Assembly: GCA_028279825.1 (NCBI GenBank)
Contig: JANQNA010000002.1
Span: 62,001 to 126,000 of the forward strand
DNA from: an archaeon
Lineage (GTDB): Archaea; Aenigmatarchaeota; Aenigmatarchaeia; GW2011-AR5
Reading direction: 5' to 3'
DNA length: 64,000 nucleotides
Below the pieces are notes generated by a model that worked only from the letters and a program-made list of their open reading frames with translations, was not told the DNA's origin and made no database searches. Position numbers and translations under genes: made by a program. Below, piece after piece: positions 19,410 through 27,581 of the stretch (positions are counted from its first letter, which is position 1; each line of letters begins with the position of its first letter).

Positions 19410-19438
19410 ACGAGTTCAGAATATGGATGGGCCCGACG
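19410..19438 (+). repeat. Right boundary of possible tRNA-Lys-associated island
   Basis: It contains ACGAGTTCAGAATA (19410-19423) and, three bases later, ATGGGCCCGACG (19427-19438), which runs into the intact tRNA-Lys gene. Both occur at the left boundary (13998-14034). The tRNA copy at this side is complete, as expected where an integrating element restores the target tRNA. Confidence 0.5.
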
Positions 19439-19543
19439 AGATTCGAACTCGCGACATCCTGCTAACCTTTTTGGGAAAAAGCTTAACCAAAAACTCTTCC
19501 CATATTAAGAGGCAGGCGCTCTGCCAGGCTGAGCTACAGGCCC
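19428..19543 (-). tRNA. tRNA-Lys (anticodon CTT) with a 42-nt intron at 37/38
   Basis: On the minus strand a full cloverleaf can be drawn: acceptor GGGCCTG/CGGGCCC with discriminator A, D-arm GCTC...GAGC, anticodon stem CCTGC/GCAGG, T-arm GCGAG-TTCGAAT-CTCGT. The anticodon loop reads CT-CTT-A, then about 42 nt of insert (19464-19505), then A at position 38. Removing it leaves a 74-nt tRNA. The position is the canonical archaeal intron site cut by the splicing endonuclease. No CCA is encoded. Its 3' end is duplicated at 13998. Confidence 0.92.
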
Positions 19544-19635
19544 TTCTCAAAGATAGTTGAAAGTTAGATTTATAAAACTAAGTTTTTGACGCATTACAAA
19601 AATTATAAGTAACACTTTTGCCAAATACTACTTAC

Positions 19636-20019
19636 ATGAGGGTCATTGACTATGGAATCATGGCTGTTGTAGCGGTTGTTTTGCTAGTTGTTGGAATTAT
19701 GCTTCTTCCTTCCGGTCCTACACAGGCTTCTCTGGATGATTCTTATAAACTTGCATGCGGACAACTTTTGGAGCAGAACTGTGAGCAGGCTTCTATTAAT
19801 TCTATAACAGGACTGGAATCAGACAAGACAACGTATACACTTGGTACGCTATGTGCACAGAAGGGCTATACAGATACCGCCAGCTGTGCAAAATCCTGTG
19901 GCTGTGTCAATACAGAGACTGCTTCAACGGATCTCGTTGACATGCCACTTACCGCTTATAGTGACAATCCTGTTACACAGGGTGCTCTGATAGACGAGGG
20001 AGATTTGTTTGAATATTAA
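19636..20019 (+). CDS. Small N-terminally anchored Cys-containing membrane protein
   Basis: A 127-residue protein starting at the ATG at 19636, about 30 nt after ATTATAAG (leaderless spacing); the in-frame TTG at 19618 is the alternative. One N-terminal helix (IMAVVAVVLLVVGIMLL) is followed by an extracellular part with cysteines (ACGQLLEQNCEQ, CAKSCGCVN). Length, topology and the CxxxxxxxC motif after the helix resemble the protein at 11998, and both neighbour a giant exported protein. It overlaps the next gene by 11 nt, so co-translation is likely. A pilin-like class III signal is not clearly present. Function is unknown. Confidence 0.8.
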   Translation: MRVIDYGIMAVVAVVLLVVGIMLLPSGPTQASLDDSYKLACGQLLEQNCEQASINSITGLESDKTTYTLGTLCAQKGYTDTASCAKSCGCVNTETASTDLVDMPLTAYSDNPVTQGALIDEGDLFEY

Positions 20020-23000
20020 ACTGGTTGCATTGATTTTGGTGTTGCTAGGCGGATTTGCTTATGCTAACTGTGCTGAGACTTCTGAATACATAGACGGCAC
20101 CATTGTTACCATGGATTCATGTCGAGATCGTGGTGGTACAGTTGATTTATGCAATGTAAACAGTCCTGGTCAGCAGTGCTGTTATTTCACTTGTGATACA
20201 CCACCTGTCCCGGATACACCTGTGGATACATGTACGGAAGTGGAAGAACCGATTGATCCAACAAACACTGCTATTCAATCTTGTATAAACAGTGGCGGGA
20301 GAGATGGAACTTGCACTAGCAATCCTAATCTTCATTGTTGTTTCAGAAGTTCCTGTGATACAACCCCAAGTACACCAATCACCCAAACACCTGTTACTCC
20401 AATAACGCCTGATGTTTACGATACACCTGTATCTACTGGCTATGGGAATTGTATAAAGGACCCTTTCAAAGAGTATCAGTGTATAAACGTTTTAGATCAG
20501 CAGGAACTGGCAGCATGTGAGGCTGCAGGCAGGTCTACTATAAACGGTTATTGTCCTGGTGCAGAGAACATAAAGTGCTGTATTCCTGACAGCGAGCTTA
20601 GGGAGTACAAACACGTTTATGACTATTCACATGTGATCGACGACGAAGCAGAAGAAGTAGTTAATGGTATCCTGAGAAAACTGGAGAACGAGGAACTGGT
20701 TTCTATAGTAATTGTTACTACAGATTATTTTCCGAGAAAGACACTTGACAGGTATGACTTCATAAACGAAATATATGAGGAAGAAGATCTGCGAAGCTCG
20801 GAAACAAGGGCATTGTTTATTCTTGATGTGAACAGAAGCGATGACATCCTCGTCAACAAAAGTACTCTGCATCTGTCAGCATGCAAAGGGTTTAGAGAAA
20901 AATTATGGCGTATAGCCATGGGCGACGAACATAACAATAAAAGACTGCTTGATGTTGAAACGTCCAAGGGCCAGCGTTACTATGCATCCTTTACAAATTT
21001 AGCAAATGACATATACAATTTTGTAACGGAAAATCCTGCCGGAGCAGTTTGTGCTGATGCTGCATTGACATCGGCAGTGGCAGATTTTGCATTTGCAAGT
21101 GCATTGGGAGCAAACTGGCTTGAACGGACAGCTCTTGCGTGCCAGGAAATGCCTGAACTTTTTGCAAAGGCATTCGAAGCAGCAGATTCACCCGTGAATA
21201 TATTCATTGCGGATGAAACTTGTGACGCACTTCTGCGAAGCGAGATTACAAGACAGATGGATGAAGAATACCAAAGAATTCAGACGGCAATAGGCGATAC
21301 TTACAAAGATGAAAACTACAAGGCTACTGAATACGTGACAAAGGTACCTGCTTGTCATGGTGATGTTGTCGGTAAATACGGTTGTGTAGAACTGGCCTCA
21401 GGTGGATACGACATGAGGCAATGTACTGCTACCGGTGAGGTTGCTATGTCTGCATCAGGAACCGCAAAGGTGGGCGAAAACTTCAACATTGTATCAAGAT
21501 TTGCAGACGACAGGGATGTCACTGTTCACAAAATACACTGGTCTGTTGCAGATCCGAGCGGATACACCATAGCTGCTGGCACAGAGGATTGTACTTCAGA
21601 GATAAATGTTGCTACTGATTTCTGCAACAAATTATTCAATAATATACCGTATGACTGGTCAGGTGCAACTCTATATTATCGTTCAGAAGTCAGATATGAT
21701 TCTGGTTTAATAACCTATACCACTGTGGATACACCAAGTAATGGTGTGCAGTGCCCGCTTGATGAGGATAAATGTTTCAAGATTCTTATACAACCAGCAG
21801 ATTCAAATATAATATCAATTTCAACACCATCCCCATCTGAGCCTGATTACAGGTGGAGAGATGATTCATTTTTTGTCAGCTCTATCGGCAGCAAGGTCCT
21901 GGATATCATTGACCCTTCAAAGATATACCCGACTATTGAAAACTGCAGGGATGAATGTCACATATACTTTGATGGTGAAGGCAAGTGTGCACACCAGGTA
22001 AACAATGTACCTGTTGAGTACGGAACAGATGCATTTCTTGTACATATGACGACGGATATCGACAGAGTCGTGGATAGAAATAATCTGGAGGCAGACCGGG
22101 ATCAGCTAAGCGCAGTCACGCAATGTTACAGGGAATCAGGGCGTAAACTGAGCCACATACTGGAAAGTCCTGAAGTTTGCACAAGTATCAACCAGTACCA
22201 GACTACTGTTTTCAGTTCAATGTTAGTAGGACAGGCGTTCATTTCTAATGCAAGGATACAGGCATTAAGAGATATAGAAGACGGCTGGAATCCTGAGAGT
22301 GTGACTGGCAAGACTTTATGTGATGCTCACTGGGACGCTGCACAAAACATAGAAAGCCGCGTGGCCGTCACAAGCCAGATAAATCTTATTGACAAGATCA
22401 ACGCCTACGGTCTTGTTATACACGCGTGCGGGAACCTTGATGATACTGATGCCAGAAACAGGGTTACGACAGCTATTAGCAAGATCCAGAATGAATACCC
22501 TAATTCAGGATTTATGCGTGGACTCTGGAATTCTGTTGCGTACATGAGCGATCCTATGATGCTGGAGATAATACTGGCAACGACAGCAGTCGCTGTTGTC
22601 GTTCCTGCTGTCGCACCCCCGGCAGTTGCTTCTGCTGTTCACGCGACTATAACAACGTCTTTCCTTGTTCCAATGACGATTCACATGCCAAGCATGACGA
22701 TGGCGTGCATTGACGCCGGTATTAATTCACAGTCATGCGGCGAGGCCACGGCTAATGCTATATTCATTGCTGCCCTGTCCAAGGCTACATGGCATAGCGT
22801 CAAAGGTATGAGAGGCGTCGGTGAAGTGGTTACAACGGCCGATGGAAATATCCTTAAGTTTAAACCGGAGGATTTTGTTGAACTTAGAAAATCGGTTACA
22901 GAGAGGGCTGAATACCTGAGAGGGGAAAAGGAAAGAGCAACTGAAAGGGCAGAAAGACGCGGCTGTGGTCGTGGACCTGTTACAGGTGGTGTTGTTGGGT

Positions 23001-24838
23001 GTGCTCCAGAAGTTTTAGAAGAGGCACAGAGAACTATAGAAAAGATTGATAAAGAACTTGCCATTTTAGAAGAGGCAAGAAAGACGATAGAGGGGCCTAT
23101 GGAGAGTATTGCAGGTGGAATACTAGACCTTGTCAGGCATGCACAGGCAAATTTGTTTTCTCGTGATAGCGCAATGCTGAGCAGCTTACGGGAACAGCTT
23201 CGTTTAAAATATGACATTTTCCCTGAACTCAAAGGCTCGTTGTCAAAAATCGAAAGCGCAATAGCTGAATTTGAGAGGGGAGCTGTCAAGGCAGAGAGAA
23301 CACAAAGAGGTACTGTCGATAAAAGCAAGCCTGAAGTCAGATTAGGCCCTAAGACAAAATCCCGCTTTACTATTCGTGAAATGATAATCGACGATCTTGT
23401 ACTGAAAATACAAAAACACGAAAAATATGTTGATGTAGTCAAAGAGGTTATTGAGAGCAAGGAATTTGAGGTAAAAGTTTCCCAAGCACTTGATAAGGCT
23501 TCAGATTTCTATAGAGAAACCCATGGAATTGATCTTTCATCACATGTTTCAGGTCCTGTTGAAATGGTCGTAGATTATGTTGGTCATGGAGTAACTGCGA
23601 CGGTTTTCAGGGCCAGGATAAAAGCTGGAAGTAAAACAGCTGAAATTACTATAAGAATTACTGATCCGGAGGGAGTTGTACCGGGCATATTTGAATTTAA
23701 TGAAGTAGGACTTCAAGCAGAAATGAAAACAAGACAGCATCTTGCTGAAAAGAACCTGATGGCACGTGAATTTCTCGAAGAACCTATTACTGTGAATAAT
23801 ATGCCTGTTACTATTGGAGAATATGTTCCTGGTATTACTTATTATGATGCTGCATTGATTTTACGTAACTCTAAAGTTGACAGGTTCTTCATTGATTTTG
23901 ATACACGACCAGTTGAACTTTCAAGAGGCGTAGTTAGAAGTGCCCAGGAAAAGTTTCCAGAAATGGATTTATTTAAAGAAAACACTATTGATCCGAGTTT
24001 CTTGCCAGACGTGGAAGTAAAACGACTGGAGCGTGAATTTGCAAGACAATCTACACATGCGGTTGGTGATCTTGTTGGAAGATGGTTCAAGGAAATGACT
24101 ACTGATGGTGAAACTGCTTTTGTACCATTTGATGGCAAAGCTAATAATCTAAAACTATATGTCAGGGATGGTAAACTTGAAGCAAAATATGTTGATCCTG
24201 TTCACCCTCAGGTACCTGATTATAATGCTAGATCTGTTACACCAGAGGGTTTTTCTACTTATAACACTTACTTTAATTTGGTTGAATTCATGAGATATCA
24301 TTTTGGTTTCTGGGAAAAGGGTGAATTCAGGGCAGAGAATTTTGTCAATGACCCAGGAATTATTGGTAGTGCTTTGCAGTATCCCGGTACTTTGAACCAT
24401 TTCATGGAAGGAATGTTGCCTCATATAAAGGGGGTGCAATCTCGCTATGGCGGTAAAACAGCTATTGAGCGCATCACAGAGGTGAGGGATTTCTTTGAAA
24501 GACGTAGACGTATCTTTGATGACTATGTTGCAAGACAAGAAGGAACGGTCCAAGAGTATCAATTAGCTGATCTTACTTCACATGAAGTGTCTCTGGTAAT
24601 GAATAACCGGATTAATGTTGTTACTGCCAGAAGAATAGTTGATATATATGGAAAATACGTGAGAGAGCTTGATCCACTTATAAAAGAACTTCGTGAGAAC
24701 CCCGACTATGTACCTGATTTGAACAGGCCTGGAATCTTTATTGAGGGAGTCATGGAAGAGACTGGCTTCCAATGGACTGATCCATATGAAGTACCTGACG
24801 CAGCTATGGCACATTTCAACTTTGTTCCGATATCGTGA
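20009..24838 (+). CDS. Giant exported protein: Cys modules, TPM-like domain, membrane segment, coiled coil, kinase-like C-terminus
   Basis: A 1609-residue protein starting at a TTG (20009) with GAGGGAG just upstream; a signal peptide (LVALILVLLGGFAYA) follows. Three Cys modules with CC pairs occupy about 20-190. A TPM (TLP18.3/Psb32)-like domain begins near 200 (YDYSHVIDDEAEEVV ... SIVIVTTDYF). An Ig-like region is near 470-560. A hydrophobic stretch at about 850-895 could cross the membrane once or twice. A charged coiled coil runs about 955-1100. The last ~430 residues resemble a protein kinase fold: GHGVTATVFRARI (loop, ~1192), QAEMKTRQHL (helix C Glu, ~1237), D1375-GKAN-N1380 matching the catalytic DxKxxN spacing, and YVDP with D1396 at the DFG place. 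The ATP-site Lys appears as Arg (ITIRI). If the hydrophobic stretch crosses once, the kinase-like part is cytoplasmic. Confidence 0.75.
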   Translation: MNIKLVALILVLLGGFAYANCAETSEYIDGTIVTMDSCRDRGGTVDLCNVNSPGQQCCYFTCDTPPVPDTPVDTCTEVEEPIDPTNTAIQSCINSGGRDGTCTSNPNLHCCFRSSCDTTPSTPITQTPVTPITPDVYDTPVSTGYGNCIKDPFKEYQCINVLDQQELAACEAAGRSTINGYCPGAENIKCCIPDSELREYKHVYDYSHVIDDEAEEVVNGILRKLENEELVSIVIVTTDYFPRKTLDRYDFINEIYEEEDLRSSETRALFILDVNRSDDILVNKSTLHLSACKGFREKLWRIAMGDEHNNKRLLDVETSKGQRYYASFTNLANDIYNFVTENPAGAVCADAALTSAVADFAFASALGANWLERTALACQEMPELFAKAFEAADSPVNIFIADETCDALLRSEITRQMDEEYQRIQTAIGDTYKDENYKATEYVTKVPACHGDVVGKYGCVELASGGYDMRQCTATGEVAMSASGTAKVGENFNIVSRFADDRDVTVHKIHWSVADPSGYTIAAGTEDCTSEINVATDFCNKLFNNIPYDWSGATLYYRSEVRYDSGLITYTTVDTPSNGVQCPLDEDKCFKILIQPADSNIISISTPSPSEPDYRWRDDSFFVSSIGSKVLDIIDPSKIYPTIENCRDECHIYFDGEGKCAHQVNNVPVEYGTDAFLVHMTTDIDRVVDRNNLEADRDQLSAVTQCYRESGRKLSHILESPEVCTSINQYQTTVFSSMLVGQAFISNARIQALRDIEDGWNPESVTGKTLCDAHWDAAQNIESRVAVTSQINLIDKINAYGLVIHACGNLDDTDARNRVTTAISKIQNEYPNSGFMRGLWNSVAYMSDPMMLEIILATTAVAVVVPAVAPPAVASAVHATITTSFLVPMTIHMPSMTMACIDAGINSQSCGEATANAIFIAALSKATWHSVKGMRGVGEVVTTADGNILKFKPEDFVELRKSVTERAEYLRGEKERATERAERRGCGRGPVTGGVVGCAPEVLEEAQRTIEKIDKELAILEEARKTIEGPMESIAGGILDLVRHAQANLFSRDSAMLSSLREQLRLKYDIFPELKGSLSKIESAIAEFERGAVKAERTQRGTVDKSKPEVRLGPKTKSRFTIREMIIDDLVLKIQKHEKYVDVVKEVIESKEFEVKVSQALDKASDFYRETHGIDLSSHVSGPVEMVVDYVGHGVTATVFRARIKAGSKTAEITIRITDPEGVVPGIFEFNEVGLQAEMKTRQHLAEKNLMAREFLEEPITVNNMPVTIGEYVPGITYYDAALILRNSKVDRFFIDFDTRPVELSRGVVRSAQEKFPEMDLFKENTIDPSFLPDVEVKRLEREFARQSTHAVGDLVGRWFKEMTTDGETAFVPFDGKANNLKLYVRDGKLEAKYVDPVHPQVPDYNARSVTPEGFSTYNTYFNLVEFMRYHFGFWEKGEFRAENFVNDPGIIGSALQYPGTLNHFMEGMLPHIKGVQSRYGGKTAIERITEVRDFFERRRRIFDDYVARQEGTVQEYQLADLTSHEVSLVMNNRINVVTARRIVDIYGKYVRELDPLIKELRENPDYVPDLNRPGIFIEGVMEETGFQWTDPYEVPDAAMAHFNFVPIS

Positions 24839-24876
24839 TTTAAATAGCTTTTTGCCAGTCACTTCATAGTGATATA

Positions 24877-25113
24877 ATGGGATCAATGTCCATTAGCGAG
24901 ATCGGTGAATTGCTGGACTCTATAACACATGATGCTGAAAAAGCAAAAGATATAGAAGAAATAGAAGCTGTTTCTAAAAGACTGAGTGAATTCGAGAAAC
25001 GAGTAAACAACGGCAATTATGCTGATAATGAACTTGCAGACATCAGGCGCGGTATAATGAGAGTTGGGACATTTGTGGAGATTCGTAAAATAGAGATTCT
25101 GCAGAAAAGGTGA
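24877..25113 (+). CDS. Small helical hypothetical protein
   Basis: A 78-residue charged protein, probably a helical hairpin (ISEIGELLDSITHDAEKAK ... LSEFEKRVNNG). TTTAAATA at 24839-24846 and GTGAT just before the ATG serve as promoter and ribosome binding site, so it has its own promoter right after the giant gene. Its stop overlaps the GGTGA that precedes the next small gene, so the two are coupled. No family is recognised. Confidence 0.7.
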   Translation: MGSMSISEIGELLDSITHDAEKAKDIEEIEAVSKRLSEFEKRVNNGNYADNELADIRRGIMRVGTFVEIRKIEILQKR

Positions 25114-25118
25114 AGATT

Positions 25119-25388
25119 ATGGATGCTCCAGATTTGATGTACGGAGAAGATATAAGAGCTATACTTGAAGAAGTTGACCAAAGAATTGGCGTTGCTGATA
25201 CTTTGGATGATAGAGCTCAACTTAGGGAAGCATATGATATGCTGTGTGATCTTAATAGAAGATTCAGGGCTCATCGTGATGCTTACTTTTTTGTACTCGG
25301 AGAAGAAACGGCATCCTCGTTTGAAACCCTTATGGAAGAGAAGAGGCAATATGCATTGAAAGTATCTGAGAAATTGAGACTTATTTAG
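25119..25388 (+). CDS. Small helical hypothetical protein
   Basis: An 89-residue acidic, helical protein ([36 protein letters not shown]). The start is the ATG at 25119, four bases after the GGTGA of the Shine-Dalgarno; the GTG at 25110 inside that motif is less likely. It is the second gene of a pair with 24877 and resembles it in size and charge, so the two may form a complex. Its last 8 nt overlap the convergent L37e gene. Confidence 0.7.
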   Translation: MDAPDLMYGEDIRAILEEVDQRIGVADTLDDRAQLREAYDMLCDLNRRFRAHRDAYFFVLGEETASSFETLMEEKRQYALKVSEKLRLI

Positions 25389-25620
25389 TCTTCCGGCCGT
25401 GATGAGAAGTCTTTATCTTCTGCTTTCCTGGAGTCTTGACTTTTCTTGCTTTGCGGTTGATTGGTTTCCATCTCCAATTTTCGTTACGAAGCTTTGCTCT
25501 TGGATAACCGCAAGCTGAACACTTTTTTTTCTGAACGTGGTAACTATGTCTACCACATCTTCGACAACGTATGTGTGTTATCTTGTTATGTTTACCCATT
25601 GAGGGCGTACCCTTTGACAA
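25381..25620 (-). CDS. rpl37e: Large ribosomal subunit protein L37e
   Basis: A 79-residue ribosomal protein with the family signature [10 protein letters not shown] at the N-terminus and a zinc ribbon [20 protein letters not shown]. It binds 23S rRNA. The start is a TTG at 25620 with GGAGAGG six bases upstream; family alignment at MSKGT supports it. The C-terminus carries about 15 extra basic residues ([15 protein letters not shown]) beyond the usual ~60. It lies downstream of the LSm gene, a pairing common in archaea, separated by 43 nt that contain a perfect hairpin. Confidence 0.96.
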   Translation of the reverse strand: MSKGTPSMGKHNKITHIRCRRCGRHSYHVQKKKCSACGYPRAKLRNENWRWKPINRKARKVKTPGKQKIKTSHHGRKTK

Positions 25621-25638
25621 ACAAATCCTCTCCTTTAT

Positions 25639-25656
25639 GACGTACTAACGTACGTC
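25639..25656. other. Perfect intercistronic hairpin between lsm and rpl37e
   Basis: GACGTAC-TAAC-GTACGTC forms a 7-bp stem with a 4-nt loop. In the minus-strand mRNA it lies after the lsm stop and before the L37e Shine-Dalgarno, so it could be a processing site, a partial terminator or a translational switch. On the plus strand it is followed by TTTTT. Function is not determined. Confidence 0.5.
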
Positions 25657-25663
25657 TTTTTGC

Positions 25664-25888
25664 TTAGTCCCCCTTTTCAGGAGAAACGTATAGTATATTG
25701 TCACCCCGCACAAGGATAGTTCCAAGTTTCTCACTATTCTCTTCAGAAATCTGCTCTGCACTCTCAAGCCACATGTTCAGGTGAAGATCCATAGCTTGTA
25801 GAATACCAGCGATCGTCCCGCCTTTCTTCAGTTTTATGAGAACTCTCTTTCCTTTTGCGTTGTTCAATACGTCTATAGGACGTTCCAT
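25664..25888 (-). CDS. LSm/Sm-like archaeal RNA-binding protein
   Basis: A 74-residue Sm-fold protein. Sm1 is visible as GKRVLIKLKKGGTIAGILQAMDLHLNMW-type sequence and Sm2 as LGTILVRGDNILYV. Archaeal LSm proteins form heptameric rings that bind U-rich RNA and tRNA precursors. The start is the ATG at 25888 because GGGAGGT lies six bases upstream; the longer frame from 25915 would include that ribosome binding site. It is the first gene of the lsm-rpl37e unit and diverges from S8e. Confidence 0.95.
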   Translation of the reverse strand: MERPIDVLNNAKGKRVLIKLKKGGTIAGILQAMDLHLNMWLESAEQISEENSEKLGTILVRGDNILYVSPEKGD

Positions 25889-26002
25889 GCTAAACCTCCC
25901 AAATTTAAAATACAAATATGAATATGAACTTCAAACAACTTTGTTGTTACTCTATCTCTATTTTGCATACATTTAAATAGTTGTTAAATCACTATCGTTG
26001 GT

Positions 26003-26380
26003 ATGACTAAGTGGCTGTTAAAGTCGAAGAGAAAAATAACCGGTGGTCTTAGGAGAAGACATGGCAAGAAAGTAAGGAGACAGAGAGGTCGTGACTATCT
26101 TCCGACAAGAATAGGCGAAGGAAAGGTAAAGACAACGCGCGTTACAGGCGGCAGAGCAAAGAAAGTTGCCCTGTTAGTCAGCACGGCCAATGTATCTGTA
26201 AAAGGCAAGTATCAGAAGACGAAAATTGTTTCAGTAGCGGAAAATCCGGCTGATTCCCAGTTTGTAAGACGTAATATTATAACAAAAGGCGCGATAATTG
26301 AGACAGAACTTGGTAAAGCAAAGGTTACTTCTCGTCCAGGACAGGACGGAACTGTGAATGCTGTTCTTTTGAAAAAGTAA
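26003..26380 (+). CDS. rps8e: Small ribosomal subunit protein S8e
   Basis: A 125-residue ribosomal protein with the S8e signature near the N-terminus (KRKITGGLRRRHGKKVRR) and the C-terminal FVRRNIITKGAIIET block. Length fits archaeal S8e. CATTTAAATAG around 25975 places a TATA box about 28 nt before the ATG, so the mRNA is probably leaderless. It diverges from lsm-rpl37e and forms a small ribosomal locus outside the main operon. Confidence 0.96.
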   Translation: MTKWLLKSKRKITGGLRRRHGKKVRRQRGRDYLPTRIGEGKVKTTRVTGGRAKKVALLVSTANVSVKGKYQKTKIVSVAENPADSQFVRRNIITKGAIIETELGKAKVTSRPGQDGTVNAVLLKK

Positions 26381-26422
26381 AAAAGAAAAGAAATTTAAGT
26401 TAATTTTTTCTATAAGTATTTT

Positions 26423-27408
26423 ATGGATCTTAGCAATAGAGATGTTGAAAATATCCTGAAAAAGTACGATATTGGTAGTCTTCAGAGGTTTACGAGGATC
26501 AAGGAAGGTCTTGTTAATTTCAATTGGAAAATAGTCACAACAAAGGGAAATTTCGTGCTCAGATGTATCCCTGAATTGGTGGAATTGAAGGATTTGCTGT
26601 TTGAACATTTATTTCTTGAGAAACTGAAAAAATCCAGATTTCCTTACGAAATAACATGTCCTATACGCAACCGAAAAAGAGCTACGTATATTGTGTACAA
26701 GAATCGTTATTTCTGGATTTACAAATTCATCGACGGCAAGCATATTAAATTGAACGGAAAAAATATTGTGCAAGTTGCAAAAATGATGGCGATCATACAC
26801 AAGAAATCTTCTGGAATGAATATGAGATATAAAAAACATTGGCCGGACGCCTTTCATCCTGACTGGTTAATAATGGATTTGAAAAAGAAAAAACGATCAA
26901 GGAAAAAAACAAGGTTGACAGGTACTTTGCCGAAAAGATAGATGACATTATAGAGATATTGGAAAAACAAAAAATGCTTTTCACCATAAAAAAGAAGATT
27001 CCCGTACATTCTGATATTATAACCCCAAACATTGTTTTTTCAAACGGCAGACTGAAAGGACTTTTAGACTCAAGTAACGTCTACTTTGATTCAAAAATGG
27101 CAGACCTTTCAAATACCATCGGATTTGAATTTACTGATAGAACTGGTTTGAACTTTAGGAAAGCGCATATTTTTGTCAAGGCTTATCAAAGGCACAACAA
27201 TATATCCAGAAAGGAGATGATGATGCTTCCTTTTATGATGATCATTGTTTCTGCCGCATCGTTTTGGCACTACTACTATTGCTTGAGGTACCAGCCTAAA
27301 AGAAAGGTGAGAATGGGTCATATGGTAACAGAATACAGGAAAACTATGTGGTTCTTCAAGAATCGTGAGAAGCTTCAGAAAACATTTTGTGAGTGGTTAA
27401 AAAAGTAA
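26423..27408 (+). pseudogene. APH/ThrB-like small-molecule kinase, frameshifted
   Basis: Two consecutive frames together make one aminoglycoside phosphotransferase-fold protein of about 327 residues, of the homoserine kinase type II/choline kinase kind. The first part (from ATG 26423) has the N-lobe (EGLVNFNWKIVTTKGNFVLR). The second, in the -1 frame, has the catalytic loop VHSDIITPN (HxDxxxxN) and the metal-binding LLDSSN. The frames can be joined at the A-runs at 26882-26893: adding one A in GAAAAAG restores KKEKTIKEKN and a continuous reading. So either one base was lost in the genome, or it is an assembly/sequencing error at a homopolymer. A canonical slippery heptamer in phase is not seen, so programmed frameshifting is less likely. 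The substrate is unknown. Confidence 0.8.
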
Positions 27409-27469
27409 AAAAAGAAAGCCGGAGACTTCAGGGGAAATGCGGTTTTGTTGATTAGCATTTTTCTCCGGC
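27405..27469 (-). terminator. Hairpin plus T-run terminator of the small Cys-rich peptide gene
   Basis: On the minus strand GCCGGAGA (27469-27462) pairs with TCTCCGGC (27425-27418). An inner pairing of AAATGC with GCATTT is possible. The hairpin is followed by TTTCTTTTTTT. The stem begins inside the last codons of the peptide gene, so the transcript would be only about 150 nt long. Confidence 0.6.
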
Positions 27470-27553
27470 TTCAGCATGATCGTCACAGAGCGTGACTCCG
27501 ACCCCACCGCCATGGAACAAAGTTCCACACGAACCACAAACAATGCATGTCAT
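27452..27553 (-). CDS. 33-residue Cys-rich micro-protein
   Basis: A short frame encodes 33 residues beginning MTCIVCGSCGTLFHGGG and ending HAEAGEKC. It has five cysteines plus two histidines in a CxxCxxC...H...C...H...C arrangement that could hold zinc or an Fe-S cluster. Three independent signals support it: GTGATAAAA directly before the ATG as Shine-Dalgarno, a TATA box in a conserved 56-bp promoter element about 35 nt upstream, and a strong terminator hairpin at its end. It lies convergent to the APH pseudogene. No known family is recognised; metal binding is inference. Confidence 0.6.
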   Translation of the reverse strand: MTCIVCGSCGTLFHGGGVGVTLCDDHAEAGEKC

Positions 27554-27581
27554 TTTTATCACTGATTACCAATGGTCATGG

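Noticed and set aside
19636-20019. Archaeal pilin or archaellin
   Set aside because: A hydrophobic N-terminus is present, but no clear prepilin peptidase site (charged residues then G/A before the helix) is seen, and the Cys pattern is not pilin-like.
22681-23460. 259-codon open frame on the minus strand
   Set aside because: It lies antisense inside the giant gene at 20009, has Ser/Leu-rich low-complexity sequence and no promoter or ribosome binding site. It is a shadow of the coiled-coil coding region.
26870-26960. Programmed -1 frameshift in the APH-like gene
   Set aside because: The A-runs are not in the phase of a canonical X XXY YYZ heptamer and no downstream pseudoknot is evident; a one-base loss explains the data more simply.
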